A stretch of 64,000 nt of DNA, from assembly GCA_046565505.1 (NCBI GenBank), contig JBKHYJ010000044.1:18532-82531 (forward strand). Direction: 5' to 3'. Positions 23,123 through 33,035 of this stretch are shown here, one piece after another (positions within the stretch are counted from its first letter, which is position 1; each line of letters begins with the position of its first letter). A program made the translations under genes and the position numbers. A model generated the notes under the pieces. The model made no database searches and was not told where the DNA came from. It saw only the letters and a list, made by a program, of their open reading frames with translations. The stretch is from JBKHYJ01 sp046565505. Its GTDB lineage: Bacteria > Acidobacteriota > Blastocatellia > UBA7656.

Positions 23123-24763
23123 ATGACCTCCAGCCAATCAGAGATGTTGCTCGATTTAAGCTCGGAGCTTTTGCGGTTAGGCTACCGCGTGCGCTTCCGC
23201 CCGAAGGGTGGAAGCATGCACCCGACTATCAAAGACGGGGAGGCCATCAACATCGAGCCTATCGAGCCTGCCGATGTAAGACGTGGAGACATCATTCTTT
23301 ACAAGAGCGGCGTCAGCCGCGGCGTCATCGCGCACCGCGTCGTAGGGGTGAACAGGAGCGGGGGCAACGTTACGAGTTTCATTTTACGCGGCGACGCGGC
23401 GCGGACATGTGACCTTCCTGTAGCGCCGGAGCAGGTACTCGGCAGGGTGGTCTCCGTGGAGAGGCAAGGCGGCACGAACGACCTGGCGGGTAAGCGGGCC
23501 AGGGCGTTATGGGCGGCCCGCCGCTGCGCATCAAGAATCAAAATGGCCGGGCCGTATCTCTCATCCAATTTTTCTCCAGAGGGGCGGCTGATCCTATGCT
23601 GCGCCGCGACCGCGCTCGACCGTGAAAGATTGGATAGAATCAAGGCGCTGCTCGAAACGGAGCTGGACTGGGGCCGCTTGTTGGAAGAAGCGGAGCGGCA
23701 CGGAGTCATGCCGCTCCTTTATTCAAATTTAGATGCTAATTTTCCGGGGGCCGTGCCCGAGCCTTTCATAAGCGCGCTGCGAAATTATTTTCGTAAGAAC
23801 TTTATAAGCAACCTGCTCTTGACCGGAGAGATGCACGCCGTACTCGACATGCTCGAATCACATGGCATCTCCGCCATACCTTTCAAAGGCCCTACGCTCG
23901 CCGTCGCCGCCTACGGAGACCTCGCTATGCGCGAGTTCCGCGACATTGACCTGCTCGTGCGTAGAGAGGACGTGCTAAAAGCCAGAGGCTTGCTGATTGC
24001 GAGAGGCTACGCGCCGGACCAGGAGTTGAATCGGTCGCAAGAGATCGCATGCCTTAAGTCGGAAAGCGAGTACGGCTTTAAGGGCCGCTGCTACCTGGAG
24101 ATTCAGTGGGACGTCGTGCCGAGGAACCATTCGTTCAAGCTGAATGACGAAGAGCTGTGGCGGCACGTCGGTCACATGAGCGTCGAAGGCTGCCGCGTGG
24201 CGTCGCTCTGTTCGGAAGACCTGCTGCTGCTTCTGTGCGCGCATGGCAGCAAGCAATCCTGGGGGCGGCTGTCTTTGGTGTGTGACGTGTCAGAGCTAAT
24301 CCGCGCCCGGCCGGGTATGGATTGGGGCCGGTTGTTCGAGCGCGCCAGTAGCCTCGGCGGGGAACGCATGCTGGCGACGGGATTGTTTCTCGCCCACAGG
24401 CTGTTAGGCGCGCGCCTGCCCGGACCCGCGCTCGAGCGAGTAAACGCGGACAGGACCGCGCAGGCGCTGGGCGAGCGAGCGATCGAGCAACTCTTCAGCA
24501 AAGCAACCACTTCACACGACGCGCTCAAGAATCCGCTATTTTTCATCAAGGCCAGAGAGCGCGTGCGCGACAAGGCGCTGTGCTATTTCCGAATGGCCCT
24601 CTCCCCCACCGTGAATGACCTGCGATTTTTATCGGTGCCCGCCCCCGTGTCCTTCTTATATTACCCTTTGAGGGCCGTCAGGCTTCTGACGAAATACCTC
24701 CTGAGGCAAAGACCCGGGGTTAGAAGCTCACCGGCGAAACGCGGAATTAATACCGGCCCTTGA
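23123..24763 (+). CDS. Fusion of S26B-type peptidase and NTP_transf_5-like domain
   Basis: A 546-residue two-domain protein. Residues about 20-115 match the S24/S26 signal-peptidase fold: GGSMHPTIKDGE with Ser31, RRGDIILYK, AHRVVGV with His71, and a GDAARTCD box with D91 and D97. The His instead of Lys points to the Ser-His (S26B) subtype. No TM helix is visible, unlike classical signal peptidases. Residues about 150-540 resemble the uncharacterised nucleotidyltransferase family NTP_transf_5: IPFKGPTLAVAAYGDLAMRE, then FRDIDLLVRREDV with D274 and D276 as candidate metal ligands. Such genes accompany PqqD/HprK-like pairs. It may cut the leader and nucleotidylate a partner, but both activities are inferred. 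Confidence 0.82.
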   Translation: MTSSQSEMLLDLSSELLRLGYRVRFRPKGGSMHPTIKDGEAINIEPIEPADVRRGDIILYKSGVSRGVIAHRVVGVNRSGGNVTSFILRGDAARTCDLPVAPEQVLGRVVSVERQGGTNDLAGKRARALWAARRCASRIKMAGPYLSSNFSPEGRLILCCAATALDRERLDRIKALLETELDWGRLLEEAERHGVMPLLYSNLDANFPGAVPEPFISALRNYFRKNFISNLLLTGEMHAVLDMLESHGISAIPFKGPTLAVAAYGDLAMREFRDIDLLVRREDVLKARGLLIARGYAPDQELNRSQEIACLKSESEYGFKGRCYLEIQWDVVPRNHSFKLNDEELWRHVGHMSVEGCRVASLCSEDLLLLLCAHGSKQSWGRLSLVCDVSELIRARPGMDWGRLFERASSLGGERMLATGLFLAHRLLGARLPGPALERVNADRTAQALGERAIEQLFSKATTSHDALKNPLFFIKARERVRDKALCYFRMALSPTVNDLRFLSVPAPVSFLYYPLRAVRLLTKYLLRQRPGVRSSPAKRGINTGP

Positions 24764-24773
24764 CCGGCGCGGT

Positions 24774-27188
24774 CTATTCATACCTGAGCGCGATTATCGG
24801 GTCCACTCTCAGCGCGCGCCGCGCGGGGATGTAACACGACGCCACGGCGACTGACACGAGCGCCGCGGACACTATGACGAACGTCAGCGGGTCGGTCGCC
24901 GTCACCCCATACAGCAAGCTCGACATCAATCGCGTCAAGCCGAAGGCCGCCGCCACCCCTACCCCTACCCCGATGAATGTCAGCGCGAGGCCCTGCCCGA
25001 CTATTAGTTTCAACACGTCGCCCGCCTGCGCGCCGAGCGCCATGCGTATGCCTATCTCGCGCGTGTTCTGCGTCACCGTGTAAGACATCACGCTGTAGAT
25101 GCCGATCATCGCCAGTATCATCGCCAGCGCCGCGAATATGCTTAACAGCATCGTGTTCATGCGGCTATCGGACATTGAATCGGCGACTATTTTTTCCATG
25201 GTTTTCACGTCGTAGACGGGCTGATTCGGATCGACCGCCAACACCTGCTGGCGGAGCGCCTCTGCCAGCGGGGCCGGGTCGGACTTGCCCCGCACGACGA
25301 GGCTCATGCTCTGGATCAGGCCGGTGTAGGCAGCCTGCGCATAAGGGATGAAAACCTCGGGCGATGGGGGCCGCGTGAGCCGCCACTGCCTCACGTTTCC
25401 TACGACGCCGACGACTGTTTGCCAGTCGTTACTCTGAGCGCGGATGCGCTTGCCGACGGGGTCCTCGTTCGGGAAAAGCTTATTCGCGAACTCCTGATTG
25501 ATAATGACGACGGGGGCGGAGTTCTCCGCGTCTTGCTCGCTAAAGAACCGGCCGGCGGCCAGCGGGATTCCGAGCGCGCGGAAGTAATCCGCGCTCGCGG
25601 AGCGGAATTCCACCAGCACGTACTGGCCGGGCGGGGGGGGTGGCTGCCCCTCGACGCTGACGCTGCCATTGAAGCCCGACAACTGTAGCGGCAGCATGTT
25701 GACGACTGCGGCGCTTTCGACGCCGGGCACCGCTGAAGCCCTTTCGAGCACCTGCCGGTAGAAGCCGGCAGCCGCCTGCGGCGTGTTGTACCTCGCGGCG
25801 GGCAGCGACACTCTCATCGTCAGGACGTTATCCGGGCGCAGCCCCGATTCCGTCCGCTGCAACTGGAAGAAGCTCTTGATGAGGAGGCCGGCGCCTATCA
25901 GGAGCACGAGCGACAGAGAGACTTCCGCGACCACGAGGAAGCTGCGCAGCCAGTTACGCTGCCCGCTGCTGCCCGCGTTGCCCCCCTCCTTCAGCATCCC
26001 CTGCACGTCCGTCCTAGAAACCTGTAGGGCCGGCGCCAGCCCGAACGCTATCCCTGTAACGAACGACAGCAGCAGGGTGAAGCCTACGACGCGGCCATCG
26101 ATAGTGACTTCGCTTGCGCGCGGCAGAAACCCTGCCGACAGGGCCACCAGGCCATCGACCCCCCACTTCGACATGAGCAATCCGAGCGCGCCGCCGAGCA
26201 CGGACAGCATAACGCTCTCTGTAAGAAACTGCCTGACGAGCCTCCCGCGCCCGGCGCCCAGCGCGGTGCGGATGGCGATCTCTTTGCGGCGCGCGGTCGC
26301 CCGCGCGAGCAGCAGGTTCGCCACGTTCGTGCAGGCGATCAGCAGCACGAACCCGACCGCGCCGAGCAGTATCTTCAGCGCCGGCCGCACCCTCGCCACG
26401 GTCTCTTCTGGCAGGCTGCTGACCAGTATGTTTCTTTTGGCCTGGGAATCGGGGTACTGCTGCTCAAGCCGCGCGCCTATCACGCCCATCTGTCGTTGCG
26501 CCTGCTCGACGGTGACGCCTGGCTTCAGGCGGGCGATGGTGTTGAGGAAATGATTGCCCCGGCCCGACTGCTGATTCTGCGTGATTACGATAGGGACCCA
26601 TAAGGCGGTCGATGTCGAAGGGAATCGAAAGTCGGGCGGCATCACCCCTATGACCGTATAGTTCTCGCCGCCGAGCGCGATGTCTTTATCGACCACCGCC
26701 GGGTCCCCGCCGAAGTTCCGCTTCCAGAGTTGATGGCTCAATACGACGACGCGGTTGTTTCCGGGCTGGTCCTCCCCCTCGCGGAAGGTGCGGCCCAGTG
26801 CAGGCGGCGCTTCGAGCACGTCGAAGAAATCGGGCGAGACCGTGGCCCCATTGACGCGTTCGGGGTGGTCCGGCCCCCGCAGGTTAAAATCACCGAGCTG
26901 GTAAGCGGCTATCCCCGTGAAGGCCTCGCTCTGCTCGCGCCAGTCCTTGAGGTTGGGGAATGAGACGGACCCCGTGCCGCCCTGCGGGAGCGTCTCGTAG
27001 AGCCTCACTAGCTGGTCAGGCTCCTTTAGTTGCAGCGGCCGGAGCAGCACGCTGTTTACTATGCTGAAGATTGCGCTGTTAGCCCCGATGCCCAGTGCCA
27101 GGGTTATGACCGCGACGGCCGTGAAGCTCGGCTGCTTGCGCAGCATGCGCGCGCCGTAACGCACGTCTTGCCACAGAGTTCTCATCAT
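24774..27188 (-). CDS. ADOP-type MacB/FtsX permease
   Basis: An 804-residue permease. It has TM1 near FTAVAVITLALGIGANSAIF, a large MacB periplasmic-core domain, an FtsX block with TM helices (LLGAVGFVLLIACTNVANLL), a second periplasmic domain and a second FtsX block near the end (TVTQNTREIGIRMALGAQAG), closing with ALRYE. This duplicated layout without an adjacent ATP-binding subunit is the 'acidobacterial duplicated orphan permease' type. Transport or efflux is presumed; no substrate is known. The gene converges on the fusion gene with only 10 bp between stops. A GGGGAGGGG ribosome site precedes the start; the adjacent second ATG is equally possible. Confidence 0.9.
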   Translation of the reverse strand: MMRTLWQDVRYGARMLRKQPSFTAVAVITLALGIGANSAIFSIVNSVLLRPLQLKEPDQLVRLYETLPQGGTGSVSFPNLKDWREQSEAFTGIAAYQLGDFNLRGPDHPERVNGATVSPDFFDVLEAPPALGRTFREGEDQPGNNRVVVLSHQLWKRNFGGDPAVVDKDIALGGENYTVIGVMPPDFRFPSTSTALWVPIVITQNQQSGRGNHFLNTIARLKPGVTVEQAQRQMGVIGARLEQQYPDSQAKRNILVSSLPEETVARVRPALKILLGAVGFVLLIACTNVANLLLARATARRKEIAIRTALGAGRGRLVRQFLTESVMLSVLGGALGLLMSKWGVDGLVALSAGFLPRASEVTIDGRVVGFTLLLSFVTGIAFGLAPALQVSRTDVQGMLKEGGNAGSSGQRNWLRSFLVVAEVSLSLVLLIGAGLLIKSFFQLQRTESGLRPDNVLTMRVSLPAARYNTPQAAAGFYRQVLERASAVPGVESAAVVNMLPLQLSGFNGSVSVEGQPPPPPGQYVLVEFRSASADYFRALGIPLAAGRFFSEQDAENSAPVVIINQEFANKLFPNEDPVGKRIRAQSNDWQTVVGVVGNVRQWRLTRPPSPEVFIPYAQAAYTGLIQSMSLVVRGKSDPAPLAEALRQQVLAVDPNQPVYDVKTMEKIVADSMSDSRMNTMLLSIFAALAMILAMIGIYSVMSYTVTQNTREIGIRMALGAQAGDVLKLIVGQGLALTFIGVGVGVAAAFGLTRLMSSLLYGVTATDPLTFVIVSAALVSVAVASCYIPARRALRVDPIIALRYE

Positions 27189-27541
27189 TCACCCCTCCCC
27201 GCTTCGGATTTTAGATTTCAGGTTTTGGATTGCCCGGACGACGCAATCCTCTCGGCCCGCACTCGGCCCCGTCAGGTCCTCTTGTGGCTCGCACAGTCAA
27301 CGTCACACCTCTTGCGCCCGCGGGGCGCTTCATGTAAAGGACGTATGACTCCGCCGCAGCGTTAACGCCCGGCCCCGAATTCATACTTGCTGTATGTGCG
27401 GATAAGGCCTTCATGGTTTCACACGGCTGAGGGATGAAAGAAAGAGAATGGCCATCGCGGACCCTGAGCTGCGCGAAGGTCACAGGGTATTCGCCGACAG
27501 GCCCATGATTGCCGGCGGTTTATTGAGGGGACTTCGCCGGG
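27189..27541. other. 353-bp intergenic region upstream of ADOP permease
   Basis: No gene, terminator or RNA is supported here. Open frames have no recognisable similarity. It should contain the promoter of the permease gene, but no hexamer pair stands out by eye. Confidence 0.5.
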
Positions 27542-28099
27542 TCACAGGTCATCGAATGTCCAGCGCGTCGCGCTCTTATTAAAATCTTGCTCGCGCCAGG
27601 CGAACGCGACGCGCGGGCGCAGGCCGTACAGCACCACGTCGGCCGGATGGCCGCTCAACCCCATTCCGTATTTCTCCGCGTAAGCCTTGTCAACCTGCGA
27701 CAGCGCCGGGCCGCCGGTGACTTCTTCGGCGCGGCCTTCGACTATGACGACCTCATCACCGCTTTCAAGGTGCACGGCCATCGCGGGGTTGGAGGCTATG
27801 TTGCGGGCCTTCCTCGAACGCCGGTCCGTGCCGAAGTAGAACGCCTCGTCTACCCACACGCCCCAGACCGGCATGACGTGGGGCCGCCCATCCGGCCGCG
27901 TCGTGCTTACCCAGTAGTTACGCGCGCGGGCCATACGCTCGCCCACGTGGCCCCACGGCAGCAGCCCTTCGCCATTCTTCGCCTTAACTATCCCGTAATC
28001 TTTCGGCATTCGCGGGCGGCTCGCCTTCGGCTCCCTCACCTTTGGCTCCGCGCGCCCGCCCGCGTCAATTTGCTGCGGCAATCGCTTCGTTCTAGGCAT
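27542..28099 (-). CDS. Pyridoxamine 5'-phosphate oxidase-family flavin protein
   Basis: A 185-residue PNPOx-like split-barrel protein, probably FMN- or F420-binding. Recognisable blocks are RARNYWVSTTRPDGRPHVMP, VWVDEAFYFGTDRRSRKARN and IASNPAMAVHLESGDEVVIV, the normal order of this superfamily. About 30 N-terminal residues are basic and of low complexity. A GAGGTGA ribosome site sits before ATG. It is divergent from a WYL regulator gene that probably controls it. The exact reaction (oxidoreductase or general stress flavoprotein) is not predictable; true PdxH function is unlikely given its divergence. Confidence 0.82.
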   Translation of the reverse strand: MPRTKRLPQQIDAGGRAEPKVREPKASRPRMPKDYGIVKAKNGEGLLPWGHVGERMARARNYWVSTTRPDGRPHVMPVWGVWVDEAFYFGTDRRSRKARNIASNPAMAVHLESGDEVVIVEGRAEEVTGGPALSQVDKAYAEKYGMGLSGHPADVVLYGLRPRVAFAWREQDFNKSATRWTFDDL

Positions 28100-28176
28100 A
28101 AATCACCTCACATATTGTCATGGCAGGCTACATCATCGGGCCTGCGCGGGTGAGGTTGAATGTAGGAGACTATTGT

Positions 28177-28191
28177 TGACACCATGTGTCA
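28177..28191. promoter_or_regulatory. Palindromic operator candidate between PNPOx and WYL genes
   Basis: TGACAC-CAT-GTGTCA is a perfect 6-bp inverted repeat around a 3-bp centre. It overlaps a TTGACA (28176-28181) that could serve as -35 for the WYL gene, and lies about 80 bp before the divergent PNPOx-family gene. Position and symmetry fit an autoregulatory binding site for the WYL regulator. The matching -10 is poor, so only the palindrome is certain. Confidence 0.55.
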
Positions 28192-28249
28192 TATTTCTGT
28201 GGTAGAGTCAGACACGGCTCTGAATTCTCCTGAAGGGGCGCTATGGCGT

Positions 28250-29254
28250 ATGCGTGCAGATCGTCTGCTTTCGATCATGTTGCTCTTGCAGGTGCACAGG
28301 CGCATAACGGCGCGTGAGCTGGCGAGGCGGCTGGAAGTCTCCGAGCGGACGATTCACCGCGACATGGACGTGTTGAGCGGCGCGGGCATACCCGTCTTCG
28401 CCGAGCGCGGCGGCCGCGGCGGGTGGGCGCTGCTGGAAGAGTACCGGACGAACCTGACGGGCCTCAACAGGGAAGAGATACAGGCGCTCTTCCTGGTCAA
28501 CCCGTCGCCTCTTCTGGCGGACCTCGGGCTGGGCAAGGCTTCCGACGCGGCCCGCATAAAACTGCGCGCGGCTCTCCCTTCGACATCCCGAGACGAGGCC
28601 GAGCACGCGCGCCGGCGAATCCATATAGACACGACCGGGTGGAATCGCTCGGAGGAGGCCATCCCGCTGCTGCCGATTCTTCAGGAAGCTGTCTGGAAAG
28701 AGCGCAAGCTTTATATGGCCTACGAGCGCCACGGCTGCCCGCCCGTCGAGCGTACCGTCGATCCGCTCGGGCTGGTGGCGAAGGGGAGCGCCTGGTATCT
28801 GGTGGCGGCCATTGACGGCGAGCCGCGCAGCTACCGCGTTTCCCGCGTGCAGGAGGCGAGGGTCTTGGAAGAGCCGGCGGCCCGCCCGAAAGGGTTCGAC
28901 CTGGCGAGTTACTGGGAGCAATCGACCCTAAGCTTCAAGGCCAGCCTCCCGCGCTATCAAGCGACCGTGCGCGTCAGCCCCGCCGTATTCCCCCGATTGC
29001 GTTACGCGGGAAGGTTCGCGCGCGTAGAGCATGTGGCCGCGCCTGATGAAGAGGGGTGGGTGAGAGTTTCCATCCGGTTCGACGTGGAAGAAATGGCGTG
29101 CGAATACGCCTTGAGCTTCGGCACGCAGATGGAAGTCCTTGAGCCGCAATCACTGCGAGAGAAGGTCATGGATTCGGCACGCGCCGTCGTTGAGTTTTAC
29201 GATCAAAAAATGGCCGCCCCGCCGGCAAGAAAAATACATTCGGGGCATGGCTGA
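28250..29254 (+). CDS. WYL-domain transcriptional regulator (YafY/DeoR-like)
   Basis: A 334-residue regulator from the ATG at 28250. An upstream in-frame ATG at 28184 falls inside the palindrome/TTGACA region, so the internal start is preferred. The N-terminal winged helix reads LLLQVHRRITARELARRLEV and SERTIHRDMDVLSGAGIPVF. The middle shows the WYL core (DPLGLVAKGSAWYLVAAIDG, then RSYRVSRVQEARVLEEP) and the C-terminal WCX-like extension follows. Such proteins bind DNA as dimers and sense ligands through the WYL domain; the ligand here is unknown. It is divergent from the PNPOx-family gene, its most likely target. Confidence 0.88.
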   Translation: MRADRLLSIMLLLQVHRRITARELARRLEVSERTIHRDMDVLSGAGIPVFAERGGRGGWALLEEYRTNLTGLNREEIQALFLVNPSPLLADLGLGKASDAARIKLRAALPSTSRDEAEHARRRIHIDTTGWNRSEEAIPLLPILQEAVWKERKLYMAYERHGCPPVERTVDPLGLVAKGSAWYLVAAIDGEPRSYRVSRVQEARVLEEPAARPKGFDLASYWEQSTLSFKASLPRYQATVRVSPAVFPRLRYAGRFARVEHVAAPDEEGWVRVSIRFDVEEMACEYALSFGTQMEVLEPQSLREKVMDSARAVVEFYDQKMAAPPARKIHSGHG

Positions 29255-29340
29255 AGCTAGCGCCGTGCCGCTCGCGCGGCCTGCGTATCGGGAGAGGCGC
29301 GGGCGGCCGGCTCACGCCTGCGCGACAGGCGCAGGGCGCG

Positions 29341-29796
29341 TCACTCTTCGCCGATGTCTTCGTTCCAGGTCGAGGGGTTAGCCGCTATGTAATCGGCCAG
29401 CATCTTCTTACACGCCTGCGAGTCGAGGTCTATGACCTCGACCCCGTTCTCCCTGAGCCAATCAATGCCGCCCGCGAAGTTGGCCGACTCGCCAACGATC
29501 ACGGTTTTTATGTTGAACTGGCGGACGAGCCCGCTGCAATACCAGCAAGGCGCGAGCGTGGTCACCATGACTTTGTCGCGGTAACTCGACTGCCGCCCCG
29601 CCCTGCGGAATGCGTCCGTCTCGCCGTGCGCCGAAGGGTCGCCTTCCTGCACGCGCCGGTTGTGGCCGCGCCCGAGCAGGTTACCTCTTATATCAAACAG
29701 CGCGGCGCCGATAGGTATGCCGCCTTCGGCAAGCCCCTTGCGCGCCTCTTCGATTGCGACCTCAAGCATCGCCTCGCAGTCAATATCTCCGGTCAT
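29341..29796 (-). CDS. Cytosine deaminase-like nucleoside/base deaminase
   Basis: A 151-residue zinc deaminase of the CDA fold. The catalytic signature is SAHGETDAFRR (His ligand and proton-shuttle Glu) followed by TLAPCWYCSGLVRQF, the PCxxC zinc site. The length, the PCWYC form and the C-terminal block NGVEVIDLDSQACKKMLADY resemble fungal-type cytosine deaminase more than tRNA deaminase TadA. It starts 6 bp after the acyl-CoA dehydrogenase stop, so the two are co-transcribed although their functions look unrelated. Deamination of cytosine or a related base is likely; substrate unproven. Confidence 0.85.
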   Translation of the reverse strand: MTGDIDCEAMLEVAIEEARKGLAEGGIPIGAALFDIRGNLLGRGHNRRVQEGDPSAHGETDAFRRAGRQSSYRDKVMVTTLAPCWYCSGLVRQFNIKTVIVGESANFAGGIDWLRENGVEVIDLDSQACKKMLADYIAANPSTWNEDIGEE

Positions 29797-29802
29797 GGTC
29801 TT

Positions 29803-31005
<1,203 letters not shown>

Positions 31006-31083
31006 AAACAACCCCTCTCTTCTGATTCTTACTCGCCCGCGGCCGGCACATCACTAAGGCCGGGCCGGCGCAATTCCCTACTC

Positions 31084-32814
31084 CTATTGGACCAGCTTCA
31101 CGTTGCTTTCTGGGTTCGCGGCGGCGCTCTGAAAGACGCGCGTCTTTCCCGAATCGAAGACGGGCCGTGGCCCGTACCACCGCGCGTTCGCCGCGTCGAG
31201 CGACGGCGCCGCCCCCCACACGACGAGGGCGTCTATCCTGTCATGATTTTCCTCCAGCATGCGTGACCAATACGCTATATGCTCATCTATGTCAACACGC
31301 GGGTTGTTGTATTCAAACTGGCTCACGTCGCTGAGCGTTCGCGCGCGCCGGCCGACCGACTCGTCCTTGAATTTGATGGGGAAGTAGTAGAGGCTGGGGC
31401 CGTAGTTGTTCCACACCACGTTGTTGGTCCCTATGCCGAGCAGGTTAGAGAGATTATGAATAGGGCTGGCCCTGAACCGGCTCTCGACATTGACCCGCAA
31501 TAACTCTACGCGCCGCCCCGACCCCACGTAAGGCTTGGCCCCCATGAAATCCGCGACGATCCCATTCGACGACAAGCCATATTCCCATACGAAGGCTATC
31601 TGCACCAGGGCCGCCGCCGCCAGCGCCGCCCCCGCGAGTTTGACGCTCAAACGCCTCGGGTCTATGCGGAGGCCGGGTACGAGTGAGGCCGCCCCGAGCA
31701 ACAAGATTCTCTCGCGGAGTATCCCGCCGTGCGGGTCTCCGAAACTGTCGGGCGCAAGGTAAGCCCCCAGGATTAAGACGAGCGGCAGGATAACCCACAC
31801 GCGCCGGGTCTGCGCGGGGGGCTCGGCGTCCGCGCGTCGCGCGAAGACTGTGACGGCGACGAGGATTGCCAGGGAGGCTACGCACAGGACGTACGGGGAG
31901 GCGAGGCCGAACCATTCGGAATGGCCCTCGACGAATGGGAAGTTGTTCTTCCCGGCCCTGAGCGACAGAAAGTCAACGCCGGACGAGTAGCTCAGCCATT
32001 GCCTCAGCGATAAGAAGTCCGTTATGCCGCCCCACGAGGCGCTCACCTTGCCATTGTCCTGCATGAGCCTCCTGTAGAGAATCGCGAGCGGCACTACGGG
32101 CGCGAGGCTGGCGACGGTCCAGGCGGCGCGCCGCAGCCGCCCCGGACCCGGCGTTATCATCACGAGAACCGCCAGGGCGATCATGGTGACGGCCACGCTG
32201 ATTAAGTGGCTGAAGTACCCGAGCAGCAGAAGCCCGGAAACGGCCGCCGCGTGCCTGGCCCTCATGCTTTCCCGCGCGGACCACCACGCGCCGAGCGTGA
32301 CGACGAAAAGGCAACTTCCCAGCAGAAAGCTGTACAGGCCGAGCAACCATAACGAATTTAAAGAGAGCAACACCGCCAGCGCCGCGGCGACAGCCATGCC
32401 TTCCCCCCCCGAGACCCGCCGCCTGAGCCATAGCATGCAGCCTGCGAATCCCACCGACGTGAGGGTAATCATCACTCTGTCCGCCGCGCGGTCCGACAAG
32501 AACGACATCAACGCCGTGAGCGTTACGTGCGCCCCCCAGTAGGGCAAAGGGTCCCACCTGACGGCGTACATTTCCTGAAGCGGCGAACGCGGCTTGAGCA
32601 GTTCAAGCATGATGTGCGCGTTGTAGAGGTGCAGCGGCCCATCCTGCGTGACGAACCAGGGCACGAACCATATTACCGCCAAGACGGGCAGGGCCAGGGC
32701 GCCGAATGCGATCAACCCCCATCGGTGTGGCATTGGGCCGGGGGCGGTTTTTGATGGTTGTAAAGAAGTCATGTATGATCGGGCCGGGAGGCGGCGACGG
32801 AATAAAACAGTCAT
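31084..32814 (-). CDS. Polytopic membrane protein, GT-C-like
   Basis: A 576-residue protein with about ten hydrophobic helices from WGLIAFGALALPVLAVIWFV onward and a soluble C-terminal region of about 170 residues (NNYGPSLYYFPIKFKDESVG, DEHIAYWSRMLEENHDRIDA). The first periplasmic loop has WFVTQDGPLHLYNAH, placed like the acidic active-site loop of GT-C lipid-sugar transferases. No firm family is recognised, so the GT-C idea rests on topology. The ATG at 32814 is kept because a good promoter ends 33 bp before it; an internal ATG at 32772 is possible. Confidence 0.7.
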   Translation of the reverse strand: MTVLFRRRLPARSYMTSLQPSKTAPGPMPHRWGLIAFGALALPVLAVIWFVPWFVTQDGPLHLYNAHIMLELLKPRSPLQEMYAVRWDPLPYWGAHVTLTALMSFLSDRAADRVMITLTSVGFAGCMLWLRRRVSGGEGMAVAAALAVLLSLNSLWLLGLYSFLLGSCLFVVTLGAWWSARESMRARHAAAVSGLLLLGYFSHLISVAVTMIALAVLVMITPGPGRLRRAAWTVASLAPVVPLAILYRRLMQDNGKVSASWGGITDFLSLRQWLSYSSGVDFLSLRAGKNNFPFVEGHSEWFGLASPYVLCVASLAILVAVTVFARRADAEPPAQTRRVWVILPLVLILGAYLAPDSFGDPHGGILRERILLLGAASLVPGLRIDPRRLSVKLAGAALAAAALVQIAFVWEYGLSSNGIVADFMGAKPYVGSGRRVELLRVNVESRFRASPIHNLSNLLGIGTNNVVWNNYGPSLYYFPIKFKDESVGRRARTLSDVSQFEYNNPRVDIDEHIAYWSRMLEENHDRIDALVVWGAAPSLDAANARWYGPRPVFDSGKTRVFQSAAANPESNVKLVQ

Positions 32815-32853
32815 TATAAAGTCATGCTCGCGAGTTGTGACTTGAGTTTGCGG

Positions 32854-32882
32854 ATTATACCTTCCCGGCGGCCCCCCTTCAA
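32854..32882 (-). promoter_or_regulatory. Sigma70-type promoter for the membrane protein gene
   Basis: On the minus strand TTGAAG (32877-32882) and a perfect TATAAT (32854-32859) are separated by exactly 17 bp. Transcription would begin near 32847 and leave a leader of about 33 nt before the ATG at 32814. Confidence 0.7.
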
Positions 32883-33007
32883 GCTAACGGATTAATGAAC
32901 ATGCCGTCACGGGCGGGGCCTCGGGTGCGGGCGATTGACCTATGGCCGCCGCGTTTCAGCCCCGCCCGCCGGCGGGCTTTCCGCGCCCGGGCGGCGCAAC
33001 AAATATA

Positions 33008-33035
33008 TTGACAATCTCATTCATTAACGGATAAT
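33008..33035 (+). promoter_or_regulatory. Sigma70-type promoter for the C25 peptidase gene
   Basis: A perfect TTGACA at 33008-33013 is followed after 16 bp by GATAAT at 33030-33035, five of six bases of the -10 consensus. It reads toward the C25 peptidase start at 33246, giving a leader of about 205 nt in which no structure was recognised. The 431-bp gap 32815-33245 holds this and the opposing promoter and no gene. Confidence 0.6.

Noticed and set aside
22990..23125. Short GTG frame of about 36 codons overlapping the start of the peptidase/NTase gene
   Set aside because: No recognisable sequence features and no ribosome site; an ATGA overlap alone can arise by chance in GC-rich DNA.
24764..24773. 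Bidirectional terminator between the convergent fusion gene and ADOP gene
   Set aside because: Only a 5-bp stem (GACCG/CGGTC) with no T-run could be drawn.
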